A DNA stretch of 64,000 nucleotides from positions 135,351 to 199,350 of the forward strand of contig DIRT01000029.1 of the NCBI GenBank assembly GCA_002427605.1. The letters are read 5' to 3'. Position numbers and translations under genes: made by a program. This stretch comes from Bacteroidales bacterium UBA5429. GTDB lineage: Bacteria > Bacteroidota > Bacteroidia > Bacteroidales > WCHB1-69. Positions 1-8,816 of this stretch are shown here, one piece after another; position 1 is the stretch's first letter; each line of letters starts with the position of its first letter. Below the pieces are notes generated by a model that did not search any database, was not told the DNA's origin, and saw only the letters and a program-made list of their open reading frames with translations.

Positions 1-1041
1 TTTTGCATTAATGAGTGAAAGTTTTCATATACTTTTTTGCCAAAATCAAGATTGAGAACCTTTGAGAATGAAAGCTTTACATTTTTTCCATATCTTTTTA
101 AATACTCCTCTAATAGTGCTTGTTCATGTTGGTTTTTTCCTCCCTCTTCAGATTCTCCAACCCAATATTGAGGATATTTCTTTGAAATTTCTATAGGCAT
201 TAAACCGGCAAATAAGGCATTGCGTGCATATTGTGTAGCTGTTGGTAAGATGCTGTAGTAAATCTCCTCCGATTCAATTCGATAATACTCACTAATAAGA
301 GGGAATATGATTTTCCACTGATCATATCTTAAATTATCTATTACAAAAAGAAAAGTAGGCTCTTTTTCTTTCAGATAGGGAAATAGGCGCTCTTTTAAAA
401 TAGTGTGAGACATCAATGGTTTTTCAAGACTTTTACCAGTAAGCCAATTCTGATAGTTTTGAGTAATATACTTCCCAAAGAGTGTATTGGCTTCCTGTTT
501 TTGATCAGTTAGAATAGATGCTATTCCGCTATCCTCAATTTTATCAAGTTCTAATTCCCAGAATACCAATTCACTATAAAGAGAATTCCACTCTTCTATA
601 GAGAGTGCATCGGATATTTTCATTGCAATATCTCTAAAGGCTTGCTGGTATGCCATTGTACTTTTCTCTGTTACAATCTTTTTATTATCTATGTTTTTCT
701 TCAGGGAAAGTAATATCTGATTCGGATTCACCGGTTTGATCAAATAATCTGCAATGTTTCCTCCTATAGCATCATCCATTATATGTTCCTCTTCACTTTT
801 CGTTATCATCACAATAGGAATGTGATTGTACTTAGGTTTGAGTAGTTTTAGGGTCTCAATACCACTTAATCCCGGCATATTTTCATCCAGAAAGATAATA
901 TCCACAACCTCTTTTTCCAGTTCTTCCAGTGCTTCATTCCCCGATACAACAGGAATTACACGATATCCTTTTTGTTCTAAAAATAAAATATGTGGTTTCA
1001 GCAAATCGATCTCGTCATCTGCCCATAAAATTGTTGTTGGC
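1..1041 (-). CDS. porX: PorX-type response regulator with PglZ domain, partial (3' end outside window)
   Basis: The minus-strand frame starts with ATG at 1041 and stays open to the window edge, giving 347 residues of a protein that is about 515 residues in the family. Residues 1-120 are a receiver domain: acidic pair D9/D10, phosphoacceptor D53 in FLDENMPG, and K103 in LIKPVNP. From about residue 210 a PglZ alkaline-phosphatase-like domain begins (FLFVIDNLRYDQW, then LPTATQYARNALFAG). PorX is the cytoplasmic regulator of the type IX secretion system and works with the kinase PorY; its PglZ domain is reported to be a phosphodiesterase. No clear -7 element was found upstream. The last third of the gene cannot be judged from this window. 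Confidence 0.9.
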
Positions 1042-1255
1042 ATATTTATTGTTAAAATTTAATTACTATTTTTTACACATTAAATAACGCTAATCAGTTT
1101 TTAATATTGTAGTGTGTAGTTTTAAAACCATCCGATGGAGTAGTTCGTTTTAAGCTATTTAGAATGAAAAGGCACTGATACGCTATTTTTTAGCTTAAAA
1201 TTATATCTGTGAAAACAGTTTCATTTTTTTATAGGATTATTTGAAAATAATTGTG

Positions 1256-1264
1256 TAACTTTGC
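1256..1264 (+). promoter_or_regulatory. Bacteroidota -7 promoter element for kamA
   Basis: TAACTTTGC matches the phylum consensus TAnnTTTG and lies 54 bp before the kamA ATG. No convincing -33 element was seen at the expected spacing. The rest of the porX-kamA gap (1042-1255) is AT-rich and shows nothing else that can be named. Confidence 0.6.
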
Positions 1265-1317
1265 AGATTGATTTAAATAGTAAAAATAATAAATAATTAA
1301 CCCAAAAATAGAATACC

Positions 1318-2559
1318 ATGGCGAGTAGAAGATTTGAATTATTTCCCGATGTAACCGATGAACAATGGAATGACTGGAAATGGCAAGTTAGAAACAGAAT
1401 TGAAACTCTTGATCAGTTAAAAAAATATATTTCTTTAACCCCTGAAGAGGAAGCGGGTGTTAAAGAATCATTAGCTGTTTTGAGAATGGCAATTACGCCG
1501 TATTATCTGAGTTTAATTGATCCTGATAATCCCAATTGTCCCATTAGAAGACAATCAATTCCAACTGCAAAAGAAACTCATATGGCAGCAGCTGACTTAG
1601 TGGATCCATTGAGTGAAGATGAGGATTCTCCAGTACCCGGACTAACTCACAGATATCCTGATCGTGTATTGTTCCTCATTACTGACATGTGTTCTATGTA
1701 CTGTCGTCACTGTACCAGACGTCGTTTTGCCGGTCAGACAGATGGAAGTGCACCAAAAGATTTAGTACAACAAGGTATCGATTATATTGCCCGTACTCCT
1801 CAGGTACGTGACGTTCTCCTTTCAGGCGGAGATGCTCTGATGGTTAGTGATGGTACTTTAGAATCTATAATCCAAAGATTGAGAGCAATACCTCATGTTG
1901 AGATTATCAGAATCGGAACACGTGTTCCTGTGGTTTGTCCTCAAAGAATTACCGATGATCTGGTGAATATGTTGAAGAAGTATCATCCAATATGGTTGAA
2001 TACTCACTTTAATCATTCCAACGAAATTACTCCTGAATCTTCTACTGCTTGTGCCAGATTGGCAGATGCAGGCATTCCAATCGGGAACCAATCAGTACTC
2101 CTTAAAGGAGTTAACGATTGTCCATTTATTATGAAGAGATTGGTACATAACCTGGTTAAAAACAGAGTAAGACCTTATTATATCTACCAATGTGACTTGT
2201 CGTCAGGAATTGAGCATTTCAGAACTTCTGTTGCAAAAGGTATTGAAATTATAGAAGCGCTTAGAGGTCATACTTCCGGATATGCAGTACCTACATTTGT
2301 TGTTGATGCTCCTGGTGGAGGAGGAAAAATTCCTGTTATGCCCGATTATTTAATCACTCAAGGCACCAATAGGGTAGTATTGAGAAACTATGAAGGTGTA
2401 ATCACAACTTATACTGAACCTAAAGATTATGTAAGTGATTGTCAGTGTGAGGATTGCAAAGCAGCTAAAAAGGTGGAAGGTGTGGCGGCATTACTTAATG
2501 GACAGCATTTGGCAATCGAGCCTTCGAACTTATCGAGAAAAGAGAGAAAGAGCAAGTAA
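1318..2559 (+). CDS. kamA: L-lysine 2,3-aminomutase
   Basis: This radical SAM, PLP-dependent enzyme interconverts L-lysine and L-beta-lysine, the first step of anaerobic lysine fermentation. The 413-residue length matches the family. The cluster-binding motif is C125-x3-C129-x2-C132 (CSMYCRHC). The PLP lysine falls at K337 in PGGGGKIPVMP, the same number as in the clostridial enzyme. A Cys-rich tail (CQCEDC) is also typical. The KamB-like gene starts 8 bp downstream, which supports a lysine-fermentation role rather than an EpmB-like one. No 5,6-aminomutase (kamDE), kce, kdd or kal gene is in the window. Confidence 0.93.
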   Translation: MASRRFELFPDVTDEQWNDWKWQVRNRIETLDQLKKYISLTPEEEAGVKESLAVLRMAITPYYLSLIDPDNPNCPIRRQSIPTAKETHMAAADLVDPLSEDEDSPVPGLTHRYPDRVLFLITDMCSMYCRHCTRRRFAGQTDGSAPKDLVQQGIDYIARTPQVRDVLLSGGDALMVSDGTLESIIQRLRAIPHVEIIRIGTRVPVVCPQRITDDLVNMLKKYHPIWLNTHFNHSNEITPESSTACARLADAGIPIGNQSVLLKGVNDCPFIMKRLVHNLVKNRVRPYYIYQCDLSSGIEHFRTSVAKGIEIIEALRGHTSGYAVPTFVVDAPGGGGKIPVMPDYLITQGTNRVVLRNYEGVITTYTEPKDYVSDCQCEDCKAAKKVEGVAALLNGQHLAIEPSNLSRKERKSK

Positions 2560-2567
2560 TCTTAAAA

Positions 2568-3608
2568 ATGCCATTCATTGATGAGATCTTAAAATATAGG
2601 ACTCTTGCCATTATTGGCATGGAGAAAAATACCGGTAAGACTGAGTGTTTTAACTATATTTTAGATCAAATTCATCAGCGGAATAAGACTCAAAACAGTT
2701 CCATTCAATTGGCTGTTACTTCTATTGGAATTGATGGAGAACGCATTGATCAGGTGACACAAACTGATAAGCCGGAAATAAGACTTGAAAAAGGAACTAT
2801 TTTTGTTACTTCTGAGTCATTTTATAGATCTAAACGCCTCACATCTCAAATTTTAGATCTTTCTGATAGAAAAACAACAATGGGAAGATTAGTGATGGCG
2901 CAAGTTGAGCATCCCGGTGAGGTAATTCTTTCAGGACCCAATACAACTCAATGGCTTTCGGAAATGGTGGAAGCGCTGGAACAATATAAAGTAGATTTAA
3001 CCATTGTAGATGGTGCTTTATCGAGAAAATCTTCTGCATCACCGGCTGTTGCCGATGCATTGATTCTCACGACAGGAGCAGCTGTTTCACCTTATATGCC
3101 GGAATTGGTTCAAAAGACTAAGTTTATTTTAAACTTAATTCATCTACCTGTATATAAGCCTAATACGGAACGTTTATTAAAGCAATACTTGAATAGTATT
3201 GAGACAGGATTATATGCCATTACAGACGAGGGAAAAGCTGTAGATCTTCAGATTCCTTCCACATTACTGATTGAAAAGTACAAAGAACGACTATATGAGC
3301 ATGGTACTACTTTTTATATTCCGGGAGTGATTACAGATCAAATTCTAAAAATTTTTACTTTGCAAAAAGAGATTAAGAATACCAGACTCATTGTCCGTGA
3401 TTTTACCCGTTTTTTCTGTACTCCTTTTTATTTTTATGAATTTATAAAATCAGGGGGGAAGGTAGCTTTATTACACCAAACCCGTTTGATTGCTCTGTGT
3501 GTCAATCCAACCTCCCCGGCAGGTTACAATTTGGATTCCCGAACTCTTTGCGAAACATTAGAAAAGGAACTTCAGGTTCCGGTATATGATATTAAACAAC
3601 AGAATTAA
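2568..3608 (+). CDS. P-loop protein, probable lysine 5,6-aminomutase reactivase subunit (KamB-like)
   Basis: The 346-residue protein begins with a short strand and a P-loop, GMEKNTGKT (residues 17-25), then a segment TSIGIDGE that resembles the conserved part of KamB proteins. KamB acts with the MutS-like ATPase KamC to exchange damaged cobalamin in lysine 5,6-aminomutase. The gene follows kamA by 8 bp, so co-transcription is likely. No kamC follows; the next gene is thiamine pyrophosphokinase. The family call is from memory of KamB motifs and from context; a different P-loop enzyme related to dethiobiotin synthetase or cobyrinate synthase folds cannot be ruled out. Confidence 0.6.
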   Translation: MPFIDEILKYRTLAIIGMEKNTGKTECFNYILDQIHQRNKTQNSSIQLAVTSIGIDGERIDQVTQTDKPEIRLEKGTIFVTSESFYRSKRLTSQILDLSDRKTTMGRLVMAQVEHPGEVILSGPNTTQWLSEMVEALEQYKVDLTIVDGALSRKSSASPAVADALILTTGAAVSPYMPELVQKTKFILNLIHLPVYKPNTERLLKQYLNSIETGLYAITDEGKAVDLQIPSTLLIEKYKERLYEHGTTFYIPGVITDQILKIFTLQKEIKNTRLIVRDFTRFFCTPFYFYEFIKSGGKVALLHQTRLIALCVNPTSPAGYNLDSRTLCETLEKELQVPVYDIKQQN

Positions 3609-3619
3609 AAATAATCGAT

Positions 3620-4264
3620 TTGAAAGCAGTAGTTATTGCCAATGGAGAGATTCCATCACATCCTATTCCGCTCAGGGTTTTGCAAAATGCGGATCATATT
3701 GTCTGTCTGGATGGGGCAGTAGAGCAGTTGCTTACTTTGGGATATGAACCCGATGTCATTGTCGGTGACCTAGACTCTATCACCCCCCTTTTTTTTAATA
3801 AATATAAAAATATAATAGTAAAAGATGATAGTGAAGAGTATAATGACTTGCAAAAGGGGATTAAATATTGCATTTCAAAAGAATGGTATGAAATTGATAT
3901 CATTGGGGCATTTGGATTAAGAGAGGATCATTCTTTAGCGAACCTTTCTATTCTTTTATACTATGCTAATCCGGAACACAACTTATCAGATAAAGAATTA
4001 AAAATCAGAATGGTAACCAACTCCGGAGTCTTTACTCCCATCTTCACTACTACAGCTTTTCATTCATTTCCAAAACAACCGGTTTCCATATTTAGTCATT
4101 CTGCAGAAACAGAACTTACTTTTTATGGATTAAAATACCCCGTTCAAAAAGCTACTTTTTCTTATTATTGGGAAGGTAGTTTGAACTCGGCATTAGGAGA
4201 AGAGTTTGTAATAGAATTTGAAAAAGGAGAAGTTTTAGTGTATCAATCTTTTGATTTATTATAG
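3620..4264 (+). CDS. thiN: Thiamine pyrophosphokinase
   Basis: The protein (214 residues) transfers pyrophosphate from ATP to thiamine to make thiamine diphosphate in the cytoplasm. Family motifs are clear: IVGDLDSI (about residue 47), the DDSEEYNDLQKGI segment that corresponds to D-x-E-x-x-D-L-x-K, and GLREDHSLANL. The frame opens with a TTG codon 11 bp after the previous stop; no ATG lies nearby before the conserved first strand (KAVVIANGE), so TTG is the likely start. It probably shares the kamA transcript. No TPP riboswitch-like sequence was noticed upstream. Confidence 0.88.
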   Translation: MKAVVIANGEIPSHPIPLRVLQNADHIVCLDGAVEQLLTLGYEPDVIVGDLDSITPLFFNKYKNIIVKDDSEEYNDLQKGIKYCISKEWYEIDIIGAFGLREDHSLANLSILLYYANPEHNLSDKELKIRMVTNSGVFTPIFTTTAFHSFPKQPVSIFSHSAETELTFYGLKYPVQKATFSYYWEGSLNSALGEEFVIEFEKGEVLVYQSFDLL

Positions 4265-4422
4265 GTAATATGTACTGATATAATGTATGATACCTGTCGC
4301 TCTTTTACAAAATGCAAGTGTATTATTTAATTGAATTTGAATAGGATAACATGAGATAATATTGTTCCTAAATCAATAAAAATTCTTGATTTTTCGCTCC
4401 TAATATTTTCTAAATTTTAAAC

Positions 4423-4462
4423 TAACCGTAACCGGAGCGTAACAACTCCAGGATACTTTCGC
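4423..4462 (+). promoter_or_regulatory. Candidate Pho box and promoter of the phosphate porin
   Basis: TAAC occurs at 4423, 4429 and 4440; the last two are exactly 11 bp apart, the repeat period of Pho boxes in other phyla. A -7-like element TACTTTCGC lies at 4454-4462. A closely similar block (TAACCGGAnnGTAAC) precedes pstS. Regulation by the PhoB-like protein of this locus is inferred. The remainder of the gap 4265-4422 shows no gene. Confidence 0.5.
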
Positions 4463-4496
4463 GGGAGTTATTTAATCAATAATTAAATTTAAAAAC

Positions 4497-5780
4497 ATGA
4501 AATCAAAACTACAAATTTTAACAAGCACATTATTGCTTATCGCAGGTTTGGTATTCTTAGGAATTAATCCAGCCAATGCACAAAATTCAGATTCGCTTCG
4601 TATCGATGATCTAGAAGGAAGAGTAAAAAAGATTGAAGGATTAAAAGGACTAAAAGTTTCCGGTTATGTTCAAGGACAATACCAATATGGTGATCCTGAA
4701 GCTTCTTTAAATGTGGGTGCAAAAAACTCAAACACTGAGGAAGCCTTCCATCGTATGGGTATTCGTAGAGGTCGTATCAAATTCACTTATGATAAAAGTA
4801 TTGCTTCAGCTGTTATTCAATTAGATGTTACTGAAAAAGGTGTGAGCTTTAAAGATGTTTACATGCAGATTAAAGATCCAAAATTCAGTGCAAGCTACAT
4901 TAAAGTCGGAGTTTTTGATCGTCCTTTTGGTTATGAAATTACTTACTCATCTTCAACCAGAGAAACTCCTGAGAGATCTCAAATCTTCCGTACTTTATTC
5001 CCTAACGAAAGAGATTTGGGAGTAATGGTGAGATTGCAACCTAAAAAAGGATCAGCTTGGAATGTTTTAAGATTAGATGCTGGATTATTTGCAGGTAATG
5101 GTATTAAACAAGATATCAAAAACAGAAAAGATTTTATCACCAGATTGTCTGTAGAGAAAAAATTTCATGAGATGATTAAATTCGGTGCCGGTGTTTCCTA
5201 CTACAATGGAACTGTGTATCAAGGTACTCAAAATGTTTATACTTTTGGTGATGCAGGATTTATTGTTGACACTTCCTTAACCAATATTGGTAATTTTGCT
5301 AAAAGAGAATATTTTGGTGTTGATGCTCAATTTAGAGTAATGACTGTGTTAGGTGAAACAGCTCTTGCAGGAGAATATCTAATGGGAACTCAACCTGGAA
5401 GCCCATCATCAACTAAAAGCCCTAATACTTCAGCTATTGCCGATTACATTTATGATACTTATATAAGAAATTTCACCGGTGGATACGTAGTTTTTGTTCA
5501 GGAAATGGGAATTATACCTTTATCTGCTGTGGTAAAGTATGATTGGTATGATCAAAATAGTAAAGTTTCTGGTGATGACATAGGAACTTTAAATAAAACC
5601 GGCAAAGGAGATCTTTCTTTCAATACATTAGGTTTTGGATTAATCTGGAAAATTAACAAAGATCTAAGAGCTACTGCTTATTATGAAATACTTAAAAATG
5701 AATTGTCTCAAAATGTAAAAGGATACGATGTAGATAAAAAAGATAATTTATTCACCCTCAGACTTCAATATAAATTCTAA
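4497..5780 (+). CDS. Phosphate-selective porin of the OprO/OprP family
   Basis: This 427-residue outer-membrane protein has a signal peptide ending near residue 28 (ANAQ), a short predicted coiled segment (DDLEGRVKKIEGLKG), and then a beta-barrel with alternating aromatic strands ending in LRLQYKF, the C-terminal aromatic residue expected for a barrel. The repeated phrases SGYVQGQYQYG and RRGRIKFTYD are typical of the polyphosphate/phosphate porin family (PF07396). It stands directly before pstS and shares a similar upstream repeat block, which supports induction under phosphate limitation. Ion selectivity itself cannot be read from sequence. Confidence 0.88.
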   Translation: MKSKLQILTSTLLLIAGLVFLGINPANAQNSDSLRIDDLEGRVKKIEGLKGLKVSGYVQGQYQYGDPEASLNVGAKNSNTEEAFHRMGIRRGRIKFTYDKSIASAVIQLDVTEKGVSFKDVYMQIKDPKFSASYIKVGVFDRPFGYEITYSSSTRETPERSQIFRTLFPNERDLGVMVRLQPKKGSAWNVLRLDAGLFAGNGIKQDIKNRKDFITRLSVEKKFHEMIKFGAGVSYYNGTVYQGTQNVYTFGDAGFIVDTSLTNIGNFAKREYFGVDAQFRVMTVLGETALAGEYLMGTQPGSPSSTKSPNTSAIADYIYDTYIRNFTGGYVVFVQEMGIIPLSAVVKYDWYDQNSKVSGDDIGTLNKTGKGDLSFNTLGFGLIWKINKDLRATAYYEILKNELSQNVKGYDVDKKDNLFTLRLQYKF

Positions 5781-5784
5781 TTCC

Positions 5785-5830
5785 TTAACCGGATTGTAAC
5801 AGGAAATCCATCCTGTTGTAATTCGGTTAA
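5785..5830. promoter_or_regulatory. 20-bp inverted repeat with Pho-box-like half sites upstream of pstS
   Basis: Arms 5785-5804 and 5811-5830 match at 17 of 20 positions when one is reverse-complemented, with a 6-nt loop. The left arm contains two TAAC words 11 bp apart (5786 and 5797). A -7-like TACTTTCGC follows at 5833-5841. The element could be an operator, a terminator for the porin gene, or both; there is no T-run after it. Confidence 0.5.
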
Positions 5831-5885
5831 CTTACTTTCGCGACGAATTAAAAAAGAAAATAAACCAATTAAAACAAATAGAAAA

Positions 5886-6701
5886 ATGAGAAAATTAATT
5901 TTATTAGCATTAGCAGTTGTATTCGGAATGTCTCAACTTAGTGCACAGAAAATCAAAGGTTCAGAAACTGTTTTACCTATTACTCAAAAAGCAGCTGAAT
6001 TATATCTTAAAGTTAACCCTAAAGCTCAAGTTAGCGTAACCGGTGGTGGTAGTGGTGTTGGAATCGCTGCTCTAATCGACGGTACAACTGATCTTGCACA
6101 AGCATCTCGTAAGATTAAATTTAACGAAAGACAAAAAATCCAACAAAGTGGTAACTCTGTAAAAGAGGTAGCCATTGCTTATGATGCATTAGCAATTATT
6201 ATCAATCCTGGAAACAAAGTTACTAAGTTGACAAGAGAACAAGTTGAAGGTATGTTCACCGGTAAAATCAAAAACTGGAAAGAAGTTGGTGGTGAAGATA
6301 TGAAAGTTGTTCCTTATTCTCGTGAAACCTCTTCAGGAACTTATGAGTTCTTCAAAGAAAGTGTTTTGAAAAACAAAAATCACATGTCAGGTATCATGAG
6401 TATGCCAGCAAACGGAGCTATCATTCAATCAGTTAAACAAACTAAAGGAGCTATTGCTTATGTTGGATTAGCCTACGTTAATAAAGATGTTAAAGCTGTA
6501 CATATCTCTTATGATAAAGGTAAAACCTATGTAGAGCCTTCTGTTAAAAATGCAGTTAATAAAACTTATCCTATCGTAAGACCTCTTTATTTCTACTATC
6601 TCAAAAAGAATGAGTCAAAAGTTAAAGCTTTCGTTGACTACATCCTTTCACCTGCTGGACAGGAAATTGTAAAAGAGGTTGGTTATGTTAACGTAAAATA
6701 A
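5886..6701 (+). CDS. pstS: Phosphate-binding protein PstS
   Basis: This 271-residue periplasmic binding protein delivers Pi to the PstCAB importer. A signal peptide covers residues 1-20 (MRKLILLALA... SAQ). Phosphate-site motifs are visible: KGSETVLPI near residue 25, GGGSGVGI (53-60), ASRKIK, and SRETSSGTYEFF (145-155). It lies 105 bp after the porin and 49 bp before pstC, in the order expected for a pst operon. Expression is probably controlled by the inverted repeat upstream. Confidence 0.95.
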   Translation: MRKLILLALAVVFGMSQLSAQKIKGSETVLPITQKAAELYLKVNPKAQVSVTGGGSGVGIAALIDGTTDLAQASRKIKFNERQKIQQSGNSVKEVAIAYDALAIIINPGNKVTKLTREQVEGMFTGKIKNWKEVGGEDMKVVPYSRETSSGTYEFFKESVLKNKNHMSGIMSMPANGAIIQSVKQTKGAIAYVGLAYVNKDVKAVHISYDKGKTYVEPSVKNAVNKTYPIVRPLYFYYLKKNESKVKAFVDYILSPAGQEIVKEVGYVNVK

Positions 6702-6750
6702 CATATCTCGATATTAATAATTTAACAATTAAACTATTAAATTGAGAGAG

Positions 6751-7953
6751 ATGTTGAAGAAGTTATCAAATTTTACTATAAAATCATTATTAACATTTAG
6801 TGGTGCCTTCGCGGGCATCACTGTATTGTTTATATCGATCTTCCTCTTCAAAGAAGGGTTGGGATTTTTCAAAAAACCTGCAGTAGAAGAGGGATATTCT
6901 CTTTATGTAAACTCTAAAAATAGGGTTGAGGATTTTAATTCAAAAAAAATAAAAGAAATTTTCGATCATGAGATTACAAATTGGAATGAATTGGGTGGGG
7001 AAGATGTAGAGATTCTTCTTTTCAGAATGGATAATATTTTTGATTACTATTCTGATGAAGAACTTGGAGAAGAGTACGAATTTTTAGCTGAAAAGTTAGC
7101 TGAAGTAATCAAAGAGAAAGAGGGAATCATTGCTTTTGTTCCTCATCAATATTCTCCGGCAGAATATTCAGGAGTCAAAGAATTATCAGTACCGAATATA
7201 ACCCCTTCAGATTTCTTTGCTGGTAGAGATTGGCTTCCCACAGCAACACCGTCTCCTTTGTTTGGTACATTACCGATGTTGCTTGGAACTCTTCTGGTGA
7301 GTTTTTTTGCTATACTTTTTGCTCTGCCTCTAGGACTAGGAGTTGCTATTTATCTTTCAGAATTAGCTCCGGAAGCTATAAGAAAGTTTTTAAAACCAAT
7401 CATTGAGTTATTGGCCGGTATACCTTCTATAGTATACGGCTTCTTTGGACTGGTAGTATTAGCCCCTTTAGTTCAGAAGACATTTAATCTGCCTGTTGGA
7501 GAAACAGCGCTCACCGGAAGTTTGATTTTGGCCATTATGGCGTTACCTACTATTATATCAATTGCTGAAGACGCCTTGAGAAATACTCCAAGAGCTATGA
7601 AAGAAGCGAGTTTAGCACTGGGAGCAACACATTGGCAAACTATTTACAGAGTGATTATTCCATATTCTAAATCAGGAATATCAGCAGCTGTAGTTTTAGG
7701 GATCGGAAGAGCTATTGGAGAAACGATGGCAGTATTGATGGTTACAGGTAATGCTGCATTAATGCCTACTTCACTGTTTGATCCGGTTAGAACTATACCG
7801 GCAACTATTGCAGCTGAATTAGGAGAGGCACCTTCGGGTGGAGCACACTATCAAGCACTCTTTTTATTAGGTGCTATACTCTTTATAATCACACTGTTCA
7901 TTTCTATTGCTGCAGAAATGATTTCAAAAAAGAAGAACTATAAAGACATGTAA
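6751..7953 (+). CDS. pstC: Phosphate ABC transporter permease PstC with an embedded PstS-like segment
   Basis: The inner-membrane permease of the Pst importer. A first membrane helix (about residues 15-35) is followed by a roughly 110-residue periplasmic loop, then the usual permease core from LFGTLPMLLGTLLVSF, including the EAA loop (EASLALGATHWQTIYRVIIP). The loop contains IFDHEITNWNELGGED, which lines up with MFTGKIKNWKEVGGED of PstS, and a later EGIIAFV that parallels KGAIAYV. The protein is about 400 residues, longer than enterobacterial PstC (about 320). ATG at 6751 is chosen; the in-frame TTG at 6742 is an alternative. The stop codon overlaps the pstA start. Confidence 0.92.
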   Translation: MLKKLSNFTIKSLLTFSGAFAGITVLFISIFLFKEGLGFFKKPAVEEGYSLYVNSKNRVEDFNSKKIKEIFDHEITNWNELGGEDVEILLFRMDNIFDYYSDEELGEEYEFLAEKLAEVIKEKEGIIAFVPHQYSPAEYSGVKELSVPNITPSDFFAGRDWLPTATPSPLFGTLPMLLGTLLVSFFAILFALPLGLGVAIYLSELAPEAIRKFLKPIIELLAGIPSIVYGFFGLVVLAPLVQKTFNLPVGETALTGSLILAIMALPTIISIAEDALRNTPRAMKEASLALGATHWQTIYRVIIPYSKSGISAAVVLGIGRAIGETMAVLMVTGNAALMPTSLFDPVRTIPATIAAELGEAPSGGAHYQALFLLGAILFIITLFISIAAEMISKKKNYKDM

Positions 7954-8810
7954 TGATGAATAAGAGAACAAAACAAAAATTTGCATTTTTTTTCTTTCGT
8001 TTGTTTAGTATAATTATCGTTGGTATTCTGATAGCTATTCTTGGATTTATAGCCGTCAACGGTATTAAAGTGATTAACTGGGAGTTCTTGAGTAGTATGC
8101 CCAAAGAGGGGATGACAGAGGGAGGGATATTTCCGGCTATTGTTGGTACTTGTTACCTCATTATAGGAAGTATGATTTTTGCTGTTCCTCTTGGTGTTAT
8201 GGCTGCTATTTATACAGTTGAATATGCAGGAAACGGTAAATTTGTACGCTTTATAAGGATGATGACCAATAACCTAGCTAGTATTCCTTCAATTGTTTTT
8301 GGATTGTTTGGTATGGCTTTGTTTGTTAAAGGATTAAATTTTGGAGATTCCATTATAGCAGGTTCTTTAACATTAGGGCTATTAGCCTTGCCACTCATCA
8401 TCAGAACATCAGAAGAAGCTTTAAAAGCTGTTCCGGAATCTTATAGAACCGGTAGTTATGCTTTAGGTGCCACAAAATTACAAACCATTAGAAAAGTGGT
8501 TTTCCCATGTGCTTTGCCCAATATTTTAACCGGAATTATCCTTTCTATTAGCCGGGTATCAGGAGAAACAGCACCTATCTTATTTACAGTAGCTGCTTAC
8601 TTCTTACCAAGTTTACCAGATTCTATTTTTAGCCAGGCTATGGCCTTACCTTATCACTTGTATGTGTTGGCAACGAGCGGAACAGATATCGAAGCATCGC
8701 GCCCTATGGCTTATGGAACAGCATTAGTGTTGGTTGTTATAGTGCTTTTCTTCAATTTGACAGCAACACTTTTAAGACAGAAATTAAGTAAAAATATGAA
8801 AAACAAATAA
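7953..8810 (+). CDS. pstA: Phosphate ABC transporter permease PstA
   Basis: The second inner-membrane subunit of the Pst importer, 285 residues, with about six hydrophobic helices. The EAA-type loop is seen as GSYALGATKLQTIRKVVFP, and the motif ASIPSIVFGLFGMALF matches the corresponding PstC helix. Its ATG overlaps the pstC stop by one base (TAATG), which suggests translational coupling. A second ATG at 7956 could equally be used. Confidence 0.95.
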   Translation: MMNKRTKQKFAFFFFRLFSIIIVGILIAILGFIAVNGIKVINWEFLSSMPKEGMTEGGIFPAIVGTCYLIIGSMIFAVPLGVMAAIYTVEYAGNGKFVRFIRMMTNNLASIPSIVFGLFGMALFVKGLNFGDSIIAGSLTLGLLALPLIIRTSEEALKAVPESYRTGSYALGATKLQTIRKVVFPCALPNILTGIILSISRVSGETAPILFTVAAYFLPSLPDSIFSQAMALPYHLYVLATSGTDIEASRPMAYGTALVLVVIVLFFNLTATLLRQKLSKNMKNK

Positions 8811-8816
8811 TAAGAA

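Noticed and set aside
826..1062. 78-residue plus-strand open frame over porX
   Set aside because: It is antisense to the receiver domain of porX, is Ser-rich and has no recognisable motif.
3609..3619. TPP riboswitch before thiamine pyrophosphokinase
   Set aside because: The gap is only 11 bp and no thi-box-like sequence is seen in the upstream operon.
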